From Himantopus leucocephalus (taxonomy: Eukaryota; Chordata; Aves; Charadriiformes; Recurvirostridae): DNA of 64,000 nucleotides. Made by a program: the position numbers and the translations under genes. Of this stretch, positions 1 to 11,755 are shown piece after piece. The notes beneath the pieces are model-generated. The model was not told where the DNA came from. It saw nothing but the letters and a program-made list of their open reading frames with translations, and searched no databases. The DNA lies in assembly GCA_003993805.1 (NCBI GenBank), contig RSEF01000003.1, forward strand, positions 83,000,123-83,064,122, written 5' to 3'. The first letter of the stretch is position 1; each line of letters starts with the position of its first letter.

Positions 1-229
1 AAAAATCTCAGTGGAGACCCTGGGCTGCATATGCTGGTCCCAGAGTGCATAGCGTTTTAATACTCAGGTGACACAACCTGGTTTCCAACAAGATTTAAAC
101 ACAAAAAATTTCCCTCCACCTATCTGAGACATGCTAGACTACAACCTTGCTGTCCCATTTACCGCTCATACTTTGAAATTGAGTGTATATGTCATTCTTC
201 ATATCTCTAGTCACTTCCATATAATAGGG
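1..229. other. Unique AT-rich flank, no gene seen
   Basis: The stretch before the first CR1 holds no recognisable gene or repeat. An open frame begins at 131 and runs on into the CR1, but its first 35-40 codons look like ordinary flanking sequence read through by chance. Confidence 0.6.
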
Positions 230-547
230 GAAGGGGGTGTTATCAGGCTTGCCTGTGACAAGCCAAGGGATGACGCACCAAAGAAAGAGGAACAGAGTAC
301 TAGCGAGGGCCTGCAGCCGTTTGCTGCGAGATGTGCTGGCTACACTGCAGCACACTTAAAGTCTTATGTAGATGAGCCAGGAGCTCTTGGGGTAGCAGGA
401 GCCAATGGGGAGGCCCCGTTAATATATGGCAAAGGCATGCTGCCTGGAGAGCATTGCAAAGTAATTACAACTGCTCCAGCCAAGTCAGCCTCAACGATGA
501 CATGGCTGAAGTGCCTCTATGCAAATGCATGTAGCATGGGGAACAAA
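230..547 (+). mobile_element. CR1 LINE, 5' part of ORF2 (start of endonuclease)
   Basis: Base composition changes near 230-240 to a more GC-rich stretch with one continuous frame. Its last 14 codons (506-547) read LKCLYANACSMGNK. I recognise this as the beginning of the endonuclease domain of avian CR1 ORF2, where the usual form is LKCLY-NARSMGNK; this copy has Cys for the Arg. The codons before it (from about 257, DKPRDDAPKK, to 505) are open with no stop and fit the N-terminal leader of ORF2. The frame is cut by the N gap at 548, and the matching CR1 3' end lies just beyond it on the same strand. CR1 moves by target-primed reverse transcription and most copies are 5'-truncated, so a copy keeping this far-5' part is longer than usual. 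The left edge is approximate. The identification rests on remembered family sequence. Confidence 0.82.
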
Positions 548-647
548 NNNNNNNNNNNNNNNNNNNNNNNNNNNNNNNNNNNNNNNNNNNNNNNNNNNNN
601 NNNNNNNNNNNNNNNNNNNNNNNNNNNNNNNNNNNNNNNNNNNNNNN
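548..647. other. Assembly gap, 100 N, inside a CR1 element
   Basis: Exactly 100 N, a round figure normally used for a gap of unknown length. The left edge is CR1 endonuclease sequence and the right edge is the CR1 3' terminus. The missing part should therefore be the body of ORF2 (rest of endonuclease and reverse transcriptase) unless this copy is internally deleted. Confidence 0.97.
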
Positions 648-689
648 CCTTCCAACCTAAACTATTCTATGATTCTATGATTCTATGAT
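648..689 (+). mobile_element. CR1 LINE, 3' terminus with 8-bp repeats
   Basis: Directly after the gap comes CCTTCCAACCTAAACTATTC and then three near-perfect copies of the 8-bp unit ATTCTATG. This is the hallmark 3' end of avian CR1 elements, which end in such repeats rather than in poly-A. Orientation is +, the same as the CR1 fragment before the gap, so both are most simply one insertion. Confidence 0.9.
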
Positions 690-2271
690 AATGTGCCTTC
701 TTTCCCTTAAGAGCCTGTCTTCAACAAGTTCCCAGATTTTTCCCTTGTCTTCTTCCACACTCCCCAAGCTGAACCTGAGTGAAAGATGGGCAGTCCTTGA
801 AATGCAACTGTAGCTCTACGTTTCTCAGGGAGAAGCAGCAAATCCAGTTGGATAAGAGCATTTTTGGAACAGCAAAACTCCTTTAGAGCTAGAATCAGCA
901 TCTGACTATTATATGTTTTATTGACTGAAAATTAAGATTCCTGTCAGCACAGACCTGAAATGAAAAGGATGCAGTCAATGCATTGTTTGGGTCATTATTT
1001 CTTTTCTTACCAAGTGCTTGAAAACTTCCTCATTGGCTTTTTAGAACAGTGTATCTAGTCTCTGAATTTAAAATAAGCTTTTCCATGAGTGAAAAAACAG
1101 TCAGTTCCTTAAATGCTGATGGAAATCAAATATCAGATTGGTATATCGGTAAAGAAAATCAACTCTAATTTTAAGGAAATATTTGTGAAATTTTGTATGG
1201 TAATGATAAGGTAAATAATTAGTAAGTATGAAGTGGAAAGAATTTTACTTGTGTTAAAGTGAAAATCCAAAAAACCCCCAGTGTTTCCCATAGGATCTTA
1301 GTGATACCTAAGAATTAGAACAGCAATAATAATATAGGTCAAGATAGTTTATATGCTGCAATACATATGGAAAAATAAGATGGAATACAGATAGAGATTC
1401 AACTGCTCTGGGCTTTAAGGAGTTCAAGTCACACTATCGGTGCTTTTTGAACACAATTTATTCACGTATAACTACCTAAAGGCAGTGCAAAGTGGGATGT
1501 TATTCAAAACTAACTACATATCAAATGGAAAAGAAGATACAGAATATTTTTTATTGAAAGAATTGCCAATGCATGTTTCTATTATCAACACAGAGAATTA
1601 TGTTCTTTTCTTTGAATTTAATGATGGCTAAGTGAATAAGAGAATGAAAAAATAGGGTGTGGAGAGGAAGGAACATAAAAAACAACATGTAACTTTAGCA
1701 AAACAAAGCTAAATAATTTTGGTCAAGAAATACAAGTCTTTCAAAATTCACTAGCACCATTAAATGATAAGCAAGGGAGAAAACATCAAACAATTGAAGT
1801 TATGTCTGCCTAAGCAAGCTGTGCAGTGCATAGAGAAGACCTGTAGTGAAACCCTGTAAAGAACCAGTGCTGAGGAACCAGTGTACATTCTGTACATGTT
1901 TCAGGGCGGGGGGAAGAGGGGGTTACTGAGGATTAGCTCTAGTCTGAATGCCCATTAATGGCTGTAGGATTCTGCATCTGCTCCTGGCGTGTGTCTTTTG
2001 ATTTAGTTTCATCAGAAAGGCATCCAGCTCATGCACTCCAATACTTCTCTACAATGACAGCAGAAGTACAGAAAAAAATGGAACAACTGGAAGATTTGTT
2101 TCTCAGATGAACTCCTACACCAAACTAAGGCATTAATATAAACAACCCATGCACTAAATAGAGGGCATAAGAGCTCAGACTTGGTTCATTTTATCTTTAA
2201 GTTGTTGAGAAGTGTCTGACTGCCTTGAATCTCCTTAGTGAAATCAGACAAGGACTTTAGGGTAGGGTTAC
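690..2271. other. Unique AT-rich sequence, no gene seen
   Basis: No gene, RNA or mobile element is recognised. The open frames here (707-901 on -, 1440-1631 on +) are 63-64 codons, contain no known motif and are expected by chance. A short G-rich patch at about 1904-1922 has three runs of three or more G, one short of a full quadruplex motif. Confidence 0.6.
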
Positions 2272-2500
2272 CACTCTCAGATTTGGAGCAAAAGAAAGCA
2301 TCAGAACTTTTTATAATCATTGAATAAGGGAAAAGTTTATTGAATAACGAGAGTCCAGGTTGCTGCAGGAAATCAGAAGAGTATTNCACTCTCAGATTTG
2401 GAGCAAAAGAAAGCATCAGAACTTTTTATATTCATTGAATAAGGGAAAAGTTTATTGAATAACAAGAGTCCACGTTGCTGCAGGAAATCAGAAGAGTATT
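2272..2500. repeat. 114-bp direct duplication around a single N, probable assembly artefact
   Basis: Positions 2272-2385 and 2387-2500 are two copies of the same 114-bp sequence, starting CACTCTCAGATTTGGAGC and ending AGAAGAGTATT, with one N (2386) between them. I count three mismatches and no length difference. A tandem repeat whose boundary falls exactly on an N is best explained as two contig ends that overlap but were not merged. The mismatches may be allelic differences or read errors. The likely true state is a single copy. Confidence 0.85.
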
Positions 2501-5500
2501 TTTTTTCTGTAAGTGCAAAAGAAACAAGCCATTAACATCAGTGTTGCTCTAAATAAAATTTCCTAAGCATAATTGAACAAATGATTCTACTTCTGGGAAC
2601 AAATGAAAAGAAAATGAGCAATACGTAAAATATAGAAGAAAAATCAAGAAATCCTTAATCTTTCTATTCACAAAATTAAAACAGATTTTTTTAAAACCTA
2701 ATCCAAATAAATCCTAATATAGTAACTATTTTAGTTCACAAGACCATTGAAGCGCAATGTTTAAATGGTACTGAAGCCACTGGAATTTATATATAGGTTT
2801 AGCTTTTAGATATAATCTTACAAGGTTCTCTGAGCAGGGATAATTGCTTTAACACTCACTAGTTGGTATATAACCAGCAGTTGGAAGCTCTGGGATTGAA
2901 ATCCCTATAACTGAATAATTCAGAAATTTGAGACTGATACTGAGATTCTGTCTTGGTTCCACTCTTTACATGTCCAATTTGATCCAATCCTTATTGAGAG
3001 AAGAATCAGCATGTACTGAGGTCATTACAAGACCAGATATTATCAGTTTAGTGATTTATATAGCAGATTTCACTTGATATCAGAACCCAAGGGATTAATC
3101 TCACCTCATTCAAACAGCAAGAAGTTAGTTATTCCACTCAAATGCTCCTTCTACAGTTGGCAGAGATAAAGAGGCGCTTCCATGGAGTGTCTTAGAACAT
3201 TAAGGTGAATTGCATTCTGGAAGTGATATTTTTCTCTATTTACTCTAAAGGGAGCATACAGAAAGCATCTTTGGCTTACACAACAAAATCTGAGATATAA
3301 AAACTGAGAATACTTCAGATTTTGGGTGCAGGTCTCTGCTTAATGGCCGTTAGGCTGAATTCGTACACCAGCTCAAAGTTGTCCCTAAACTTCATAGAAA
3401 CCCAGTTACGATCACTGCTTTTGGGTCCATTTTCACCTTGAACATCTCTGCTTTCAGTAGTGAAGTGCACATTCTCGGTTCTGTTTTCACCTGCTCTTCT
3501 TTTCTTCATGTTCTTTCTGTCTCTACCAGGGGGAATGGGAGGATGTGGGAGAAGAAAATCACATCCTAAAATTATGCTTTGTTTCTTTGAGCTATTGTTT
3601 GTATATGACTAGTTTAATCATGCACAACATTCACCCTTCATTACACTGAACGTTGTTAGTAGTAGATGCCTCTGAGCACAATAATGCCTAATTTGCATTA
3701 ATCTTGCTTTGCTCAATTCTTTTATAGTGATACAAACATATGCCACAAATTACTTTCCATTTTTTAAACCACAATAAATGTATGAGCTACACTCCCATAT
3801 TAAACAGCACTTATACTGAATTCCTCTAAAGTAACTAAAAATGTTACAATGTTCTCATTTCTGCAAGAAAATAGAGAACCAAAATGTCTCAAAACAGGCA
3901 ACAAAACAGTGTCTGTATAATGATGCAAACAGGTAATCGAGCATAAACAAGATTTCCAAGCCATGAATAAATAAATAAATAATTATACTGCAATCCTGGG
4001 CTTTTAAATTTTTTACCTTCTCACTCTTCTACTTTCCTGCAGGTACTGTTTTTGCAAGTGCAGCCCAGACAGTCTCATTTATTTTCTTAGGGTCTCTAGA
4101 AGAAGGTTTTCAGCTAAGTACAGCTGTCATACAGCTACTATTGAAAGTGGTATCAAATCTGTTTTCCTTTTAAATTGTCCAATATATACTACTTCTTTGT
4201 CATTCATTCCAATTGTTGAAGTTCTACTGTAAGTTCGTGTGGGTTTTGTTCAGAGAAGTCTGCATTCCTCCAACTTATTTAAGAGATGCTGATGTTTTAT
4301 GACTTCTATGTATTAGTCCAGGAGCCACAGATTTTGTGCAGAAAAGGAGAGATCCACCTCAGTATCATTTTGTCTGAGGCCATGTAAACCCTCTTTTGAA
4401 TCTCCCCAAACAGGACTACCCAACACTGAGTCAGTTACTCAGAGCAAGGAAATGGGTCACTCTCCAGCTCTCAGGCCCCCTAGATTCCTTTTCTTATCAA
4501 TTAATAATGGTATTCACATTCTCTTGTGGTTTGAATAAAGCACTGAAACAGACAGAAAAGATCAGCACAAAGAATCTTACAGTAAGTATTATGACCATTA
4601 GGTCAAATAGCTATGTCCTTGTCTTAGTCTAACTCCTATTTTGATTCAGCAGATGTAGAATTTCATCTTACCCAGTGGCACACCTTCCACAAAAAAAGAG
4701 GTTGAGCATATCCAGGGTGTGGTAGGCCCTCATGGATACGCTCCTTCTTAAAGCAGATGTAGTTTAACGTAGTCTCAGGCAAAAGAGCAAGTTGCACCTG
4801 CATATTTTGCTGGGCAAGTTTTCTAATCACCAAATAAAATGGGGCTGTGATTTAATTTGTATTTCTTCCAGCAACATTTCCAAATAAGACCTTGTTCCCT
4901 GTTCAGTGGCTGGATGAAAAATGCATAGACATGTATCTCCTGGGGAAGAGTTGGAGCTGAAGGTTCCAAGTGGGATCATGTTTCTATCTACAGATTCATT
5001 TAAGACACCTGGGATGTGGACTAATTTAGGTTAACCCTATGTTATATTTTTTATTAGCTCCGGAGAACTGTGTGCATGTTTAGCAGCTTGCCTGCCCTGT
5101 GCCACTATCTCTGAACTCATGCCAAATGACCTGCCTCAAGACTTGAAAATAATACAGTTGTTTCAATGCTGACACTAGAACCCCAGCTCACAAGCTACAC
5201 ATGGTAACTTGTTGTCACAGATGTAACTTGACAAGTCAAAACCTTACCTGGGATGCATACTCAGACCCATACGTGCATCCCAAACATCCACCAAAAACGT
5301 CAGTATTAATGAGTTTGAATCTTTCCATACTCAATGATACCTAAATAGGAAAGCTGCACACCACAGCAGAATTACTGCTAGGGCAATTGTTAAAAGGTGA
5401 AGAGCTTAATCCTGCATACTGTCCTCTCCTCCCTGTCCTGTATTGCTTCTCAAGGAGAATTTTATCCATGAAAACTGTCGGAATTCCAAACTGGAACAGC

Positions 5501-8500
5501 TTTCAGAGGAGATTAACCTTCTCCATGGCACAGCAATTTTCCCTCCTGAGGAAAGCCATATTATTTCAGTCTAGAGAAGGTGTCTATTACTTTAGAATTT
5601 AAGAACCCACATGTTTCTTCTCAGAGAGAGAAGCAATTACTTTAACTGCTGTGCTCAGCATGAAAATGTTTGGGGAAAAAATGCCTCTCTTAATCATATT
5701 TTGACATCTATATTTAAAATGGGGCTAAGTATGTGAAAAACTAAAATCTAAGTTAAAAAATATGCACCTATAAGAACTATCATGAAACTGTAAAATACAA
5801 TTTATACATTATTAATATTTTGCTGTGTGGAAGTACATTTTAATGTAGTATTCTATATTAAACCTTTGAGGGATTTTCTCATTAAAAAACAGTTTCAATG
5901 AAAGATATTCTTAAGAGCAAAACCATACTTTGGAGATATATATATAAGTATGGACCTTGATTTATTATTCATTAACAATTCTCCGTTAACAGCTGAACAA
6001 TTTTTGCAGTTACAAGAGTGAACTCCTCAGTGTTTTTCTACATCTGACAAAGAAGATTCACCGTGTAATCTTAATATACTACTTCGAATAAGATGTTTGA
6101 TTACCACAAGACAATTTCTCTTATCAGGTAATATATTTTAATATTTTTTCCTTTTGTTTCTTCTGCCGGATAAAGTACATGCAAACACTGAAGCAAAATA
6201 GCACTTGAATTTCTTCTACATCCTCCCATCTCCCTTATAGAAAGGAAAAGATAGCAAAACTGTAGAGCTGCAAAAAGTCAGCTCAAAGGATTTGTCTTTG
6301 ATGTGGACCACAGAAGTGCAAAATGGCTGGCGTATAGCACGTGCACTGGGGCAAGGCTAATACCCACCTGTGTGCCTTCCCGGTCCCTCCCCTGGCTAAG
6401 AGTTTCGCTGCATCTTCAGGGGCTGGTGCAGCACCACACAAGCACAATCTCCGCAGGTAGAAGGGACCATCTACTTTAAATCATCGGCCACCACGCATGG
6501 CTACAGCACCACTGAGAGGGAAGCCTGTGGGAGAAAGGTTTAATATATCACAATATATCTTAATACTCAGTCAGCTATCAGTGTGAGGCCTTCCCAATCA
6601 TCCTAGATATCTACTGCTCAGTCAGTTCGTTTACCTTTCTCTTGCCCTTCCTTCTGTCTCTTTCTCTTATCCACCTTATCTCATTTCCATGGAGGAAATT
6701 GATAGACACTAGAAGATACAGAACAGTCCAGGGCCGTGTGTAAAGTAATTTTTGGTGGCAGGACTGTAGTGTCTATCCCCCGCTTCCCTGGTTCCCTGCC
6801 AGCCTCATCCCGTTGGAGTTTCCCTTTCAGACAGCTCCCACTGTGGATGGTTTCCACAGTCACGACTGCTACAAAAACACCGGATAACCTCAATCAGTAT
6901 TATCTGTTGAGAGGAATCGCTTAATTAAAGAGGATGGAAAGGGGGATGGGGGATTGTTAATGACTTGAATATTTTGTTCTACACTATATCTTGCTGGAGC
7001 CTGTGAGTAAATTAGTGTAATTCAGTCTCTAAGTGATTAACTCAGAAATTTTCATGAGCAGTAAATTCACTGCAAAAATTAGGCCAAGAGGTAAAAAATA
7101 CATTGTAATCGTCACCAACTAGAAAAAAAAATCATTCATAATACAAAATTTATGGCCAAATAAACTTTATAAAGAGGAGCATTGAAAACCACATTAATTT
7201 GAGGGCACCTTCCCCTTTCCCTGTTCTATTCAAAGAGAGTAACAGGGAGATTAAATCAGTAGGAGAGATATAAATGTCATACTTGCAATTTATTTTAGTG
7301 CTATTGAAAGAAGACATCTGAAAACAAACAATCTACAGAAACAAGCAAAGGCTTGATCTGTATCAGTGATGAGGAAATGGGCCAACCATCTACAGAAGAA
7401 TTTGCAAAGCACAGTTGTCAGAGAAACCAGTACAAACAAATTTATTGGGGTTTCTAAGAAGTCTTTGAAGCTCTGTTCTACCCCTAAATTGTTTTCTTAG
7501 TGCGATAGAAAAGCTTGTATGACAAGAAGGTAATTCAACTGCAAACTGTGCAGTGTGTTTCTATGTCTTATTTGGTATCAGCTCAGAAATGACAGTGTGT
7601 GACATGTGGATAAAAAAAAGCAAGTAACGGTTTATAAAAAAATGTGTGAATAGTGCATAACCCCAAGTCTTGGGGTGATTTAAAACACAGAGTAAACCTC
7701 CTTTCCTCCTTAATAAAGGTGGCATATTCGTGACTTGAATTAAAAATCACCTTCTGTGACTGAGGTCTTCCATAGATATTTAATCTAATAGAAATGGATT
7801 TGTTGTCGTGTTTGTAACTCATATCACAAATTACACTTCTACAAAGACAAGCTGGTTCTGTGTTTTTCACAACATAAATGACACCACATTTTTACGAAAT
7901 ATTGCTGCATTTGATTGGAAATGCTCCATACGGGGCTGAAGCTGCCAGCCACTCTGAATGCCACTTGAAGTGATTCTGTTGAATTATACCCCACTACTGA
8001 AATTAGATGTAGAAAGATGTGATTATTGGGACTTTGAACTCTCTCCCTATATTAAGCAGAACACATAAGAATAATTTTGACTTCAGTTTTGTTCTTAAAA
8101 TACTCCTCTGGGGTTAGGAACAACGATAAAGGTTTTGTAAGCAAAAGGAGATGCTTCTCACTCGGTTAAGTAAGTCCACAATTATTAGATTTCAGTCTTG
8201 TCTCCTAATCCTGCCTCTGCCTTTACCGTTATATCGGGCAACTCATCTAATCTTTGTGCCCATACAATGGAAATAATCCAGTCAAATCATCTACTGCAAA
8301 GAGAACTGCTGGGCATCGTTATTTAACATCATCACACTGTTCTGAAAATACAGCGAGCTATAAAACTGCTAAATAGTTTTATTATCATTGTGTTCCCACA
8401 AGTGGCTAAGCTCCCATAAACAATGATCATAGATGTTATATGAGTCAGAGAGGTGCCATCAGTATTGTTTCTTATGAATCCAGGTTGCCAGTTTAGTTGT

Positions 8501-11314
8501 ATTTTTATTTTGACCTGTTTCTTGGCTGTAGATTTAAAATGGCAATCAAATATAACACTTTTATTCAAGGATTTCTTCTAAGAAAAAGAAAAATAAAGAA
8601 ACTGTATTTTTTTTCAATCTAACCATAATAAGGAAATTCTGAATTATAGTATTTAATGAAGACAAATCTGCATTTTCACATGGCTAAGGAAAAGCTGAAC
8701 TTCAGACAGCACTTAGTCTTCCTTCACTATGTTTTGCTTTCCTACATAAAAAAGGAAAGAAGGTGTCATATTGACAGAGCTATTAAAAGCAGTCTATTCA
8801 GAGAATTTCCAGAGAAATTCAGACTATAGAATGGTAGCTTAGGAAAAATGATTGTCAGCTACAATATTAATGAAACAAATCCAGAATTTCAAATCCCTCT
8901 GCCTGGCAGTCACTTTATTAAAAATTCAGCTGTTGGCTGAGTTCAGAAGCGATCTTGATCCTCCCAGGGCTCTTACCCTGCAGGTTAACAAGGCTGCAAG
9001 CATTAAGACCTGGTTCAGCAAAGCACTTCACCAGTCTGCAGGGGAGTGGAGGTGATAGATCACATATGGTTCAAACATCCCCTAACCCCACTTGCTCACA
9101 CTATATTGATAATAACATCAGTCTTACAAATTAGACATGGAAAAAAACTATTGAATCATGCTGCCTGTCTCCCTGGCAATTTGTGACTTATCACATTGGG
9201 ATATCCATAGCGCGCTATTAATTTTTGTTTTGCGTGTTTCAAGAGATAGACAAGTTCAGCTGAATCCCATTTAACACAGTCACCTATTGAACTGCTAGGA
9301 AGTTTTGGGTTTTTTTCCTTCAGATGTTTAACCTAGCTTGGTTTTTATCTTTTTTTTTTTTTTATACTGCCCCTATAAATCTACATGATGAAGCAATCCA
9401 AATTGGTCTTTCTAAATATTTTTAAATACTTAGAAGGTAGCCATAATAAATATAAGTAATGTTTCAAACATCACAAGAAATGGATAATGAATCTGACATA
9501 AAGTAAAACATGTCCCTCTGGCAATATATAATATGTAAAATATAATTCTATATAAAAAAATTGCAGGTGTAATATAAATCAAATGATCCACCTTTATTAA
9601 TACTTTCTGCACATACTCAAAGGAAACTGTAGAAAAGCAAGAGGGCTTTTAAACAATATTTTTATAGATTTCCTGTCTGGGTATAAAAACATTAAATCAA
9701 AATAGTGTTGTCTAAAATGTGCTTTTTATTGTATTTATACTTTATTTTAAATACTCTAGAATTTTATATGTGTATGTTTTCATATATTAATAGCATCCTC
9801 TAATGCAAAGTAACTATATAAATGTGTAAAACCAGTAAGAATATATTCTATAAGTCAAGAAAAATTACCATACAGGCATAATTACACCTTCAGTCACTTT
9901 AAAATGTTTGTATCTTTTGTTTGAGCAGTCTCCTGTCTGTCTGTTAGTACCTTCTTTGTAATGTTTTGTTCAGAATCATGTGTAATTTTCTAAGGACAGT
10001 CATACTTCGATCATACACCAAAGTGCATTTATCTTCCTGCTACAAGACCTGATGCTTTTTTGCGTGCATGCCTCAAAAATGAGTTGATTTCTTCATACCA
10101 CATGGGTATAGAAAATATGTGCAAATGACTCTTTTCTTACACCTACAGTCGTTTTTGGAATTACCGCTGTCCAATTTTATGTTTCTCTTGAATGCCTGTG
10201 ATACCGCTTTCTGTCTTTTCACCTTACCATTTTTTTTTAAATATGTATGTTTTACTCTTGTTCATTTTTCTCGTTTTTTTATTATTTTACTTCTGAGGGG
10301 CTTCAGTCAGATCAGTGACCTACTGTATCAGGCATTGTGCAAGCACACAGGTATTTTCTGATCCTGGTTCTAAGATAATTAAGTCTCCTTGTATTACTTC
10401 CCTGTCCTCCAAGCATCTCTCTAGTATTATCTGTGAATGTAATTAATGCTATTTACTTCTCTCCTGGGTTAGTGAAGATATTAATCCCTGACTTAATACA
10501 GATCCCTGCAGCACCGTGTTACACACCTCTTCCCATCTGGATATATTGCTGACATTATCCTTTGTTTATGCTCTTTCATCCTCTTTCAATCTTTCAATGA
10601 GACAGTGTTTCTATCGAGGCCAATTTTAATTAATGTTGACAAAGATTTTAACATGTATTGCAAACCAAATATATTGAAGCTATTGTTTTTCATGTCCCCA
10701 TTTTTCTTTGTAGTTCTAGTTAAAAAATAAATCTAAATTATCTTCTCCCTCTTTGTTCTCTCTGCATCTATTCTGTCTCTTGCTGCTAGGTGTTATTAGC
10801 CTATAGATATTCATGGTGTTTTCTCTTGCTATGAGCTTTACTGTTTGAGGGAGAACAAGGACAAAGCAAAGCAAGGCAGTGAGCTGGATGGCCCCAATCC
10901 AGCAAAGCAATGAAACGCATGGCCATCTTTAAACGCAGACATAATCTCACTGGAGTCAATAGGAACACTTACATGCTTGAAAGTAGTATCTACCCGCTCA
11001 TGGCTGCTGTGCTGAATATATAAAAGGATCGTGTGCTAATCATCTCATATTTCCTTTTGTATTTAAAACTAGTTTCACACTAACCTTTCAAAGCCCTCTT
11101 CATTCCTTCTGATATCTGAAGCAGTGATACAATACATTTTTGAGGTAACATTCATCAACACAGTAGGATGCAACATATTCAGATTTTCTACATACTTTCA
11201 TATTTCCCCCATTATTCCCTAACCTGCTCCTCATCAGAATGGGAAATATTTTAACATGATATTCATATCAGCTGTTTATAAGGTTAGCTTATTACTACTA
11301 TTTATTTATTCACT
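2501..11314. other. 8.8 kb of unique AT-rich sequence, no gene seen
   Basis: I find no CR1 3' end, LTR, RNA gene or recognisable exon. Open frames are short (60-95 codons) and on both strands. The longest, 7583-7870 on the - strand (95 codons), has no motif I know. Small features are an (AAAT)n stretch near 3967-3982, a GC-richer patch at about 6330-6530 without repeat signatures, and a T tract near 9350-9363. Confidence 0.6.
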
Positions 11315-11350
11315 AAAAAAAAAAAAAAANCAAAAAAAAAAAAAAAAAAA
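11315..11350 (+). repeat. Poly-A tract interrupted by N
   Basis: Fifteen A (11315-11329), one N (11330), one C, then nineteen A (11332-11350). The N sits inside the homopolymer, so the true length is unknown and the join is another weak point of the assembly. No LINE or processed-transcript sequence is recognisable upstream, so I do not call it a retrotransposon tail. Confidence 0.85.
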
Positions 11351-11733
11351 TCAGTATCTCAGTCACTTTTGAAACATCGTTAATTTCACCCCTCCTCAGG
11401 ACATACTTGATTTCTTCAGTAGCAAATGTAATTTTGCTCTGCACCCGGCAGCATAATGGTTCTTGTTGACAAATGTTAATTATTTGTGTGGGTTTTCTAT
11501 TCCCAACATTTTTGGCTCTGAACTTATAATCAAAGCAAAAAGTAAGGGGGAGGAGAGGGGAGGGAACTTTTCCCCAAATAGTGGAACAGCTTTATTTGTG
11601 AATGTCATGGGAAGCTAGAAGGAGAAAAGAAAGCAGTAAGTAAATGCGTTAGCCCGAGGGAAAGGATTTCTAAGGATGTGCTCTTACATCCAGCTGGGAC
11701 TGGTCTCTTCTNTTGAAAAATGTTTTATTTTAT

Positions 11734-11755
11734 AAAAAAAAAAAAAAAAAAAAAA
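11734..11755 (+). repeat. Poly-A tract (22 A)
   Basis: Uninterrupted run of 22 A shortly after another single-N join at 11712. The sequence around that N does not show an obvious duplicated overlap. No recognised element precedes the tract. Confidence 0.85.

Noticed and set aside
131..688. 185-codon frame across the first gap as a host gene
   Set aside because: The recognisable part is CR1 ORF2, the start is flanking sequence and 34 codons are N.
7583..7870. 95-codon - strand frame as a gene
   Set aside because: No recognised motif, no splice context and a length compatible with chance.
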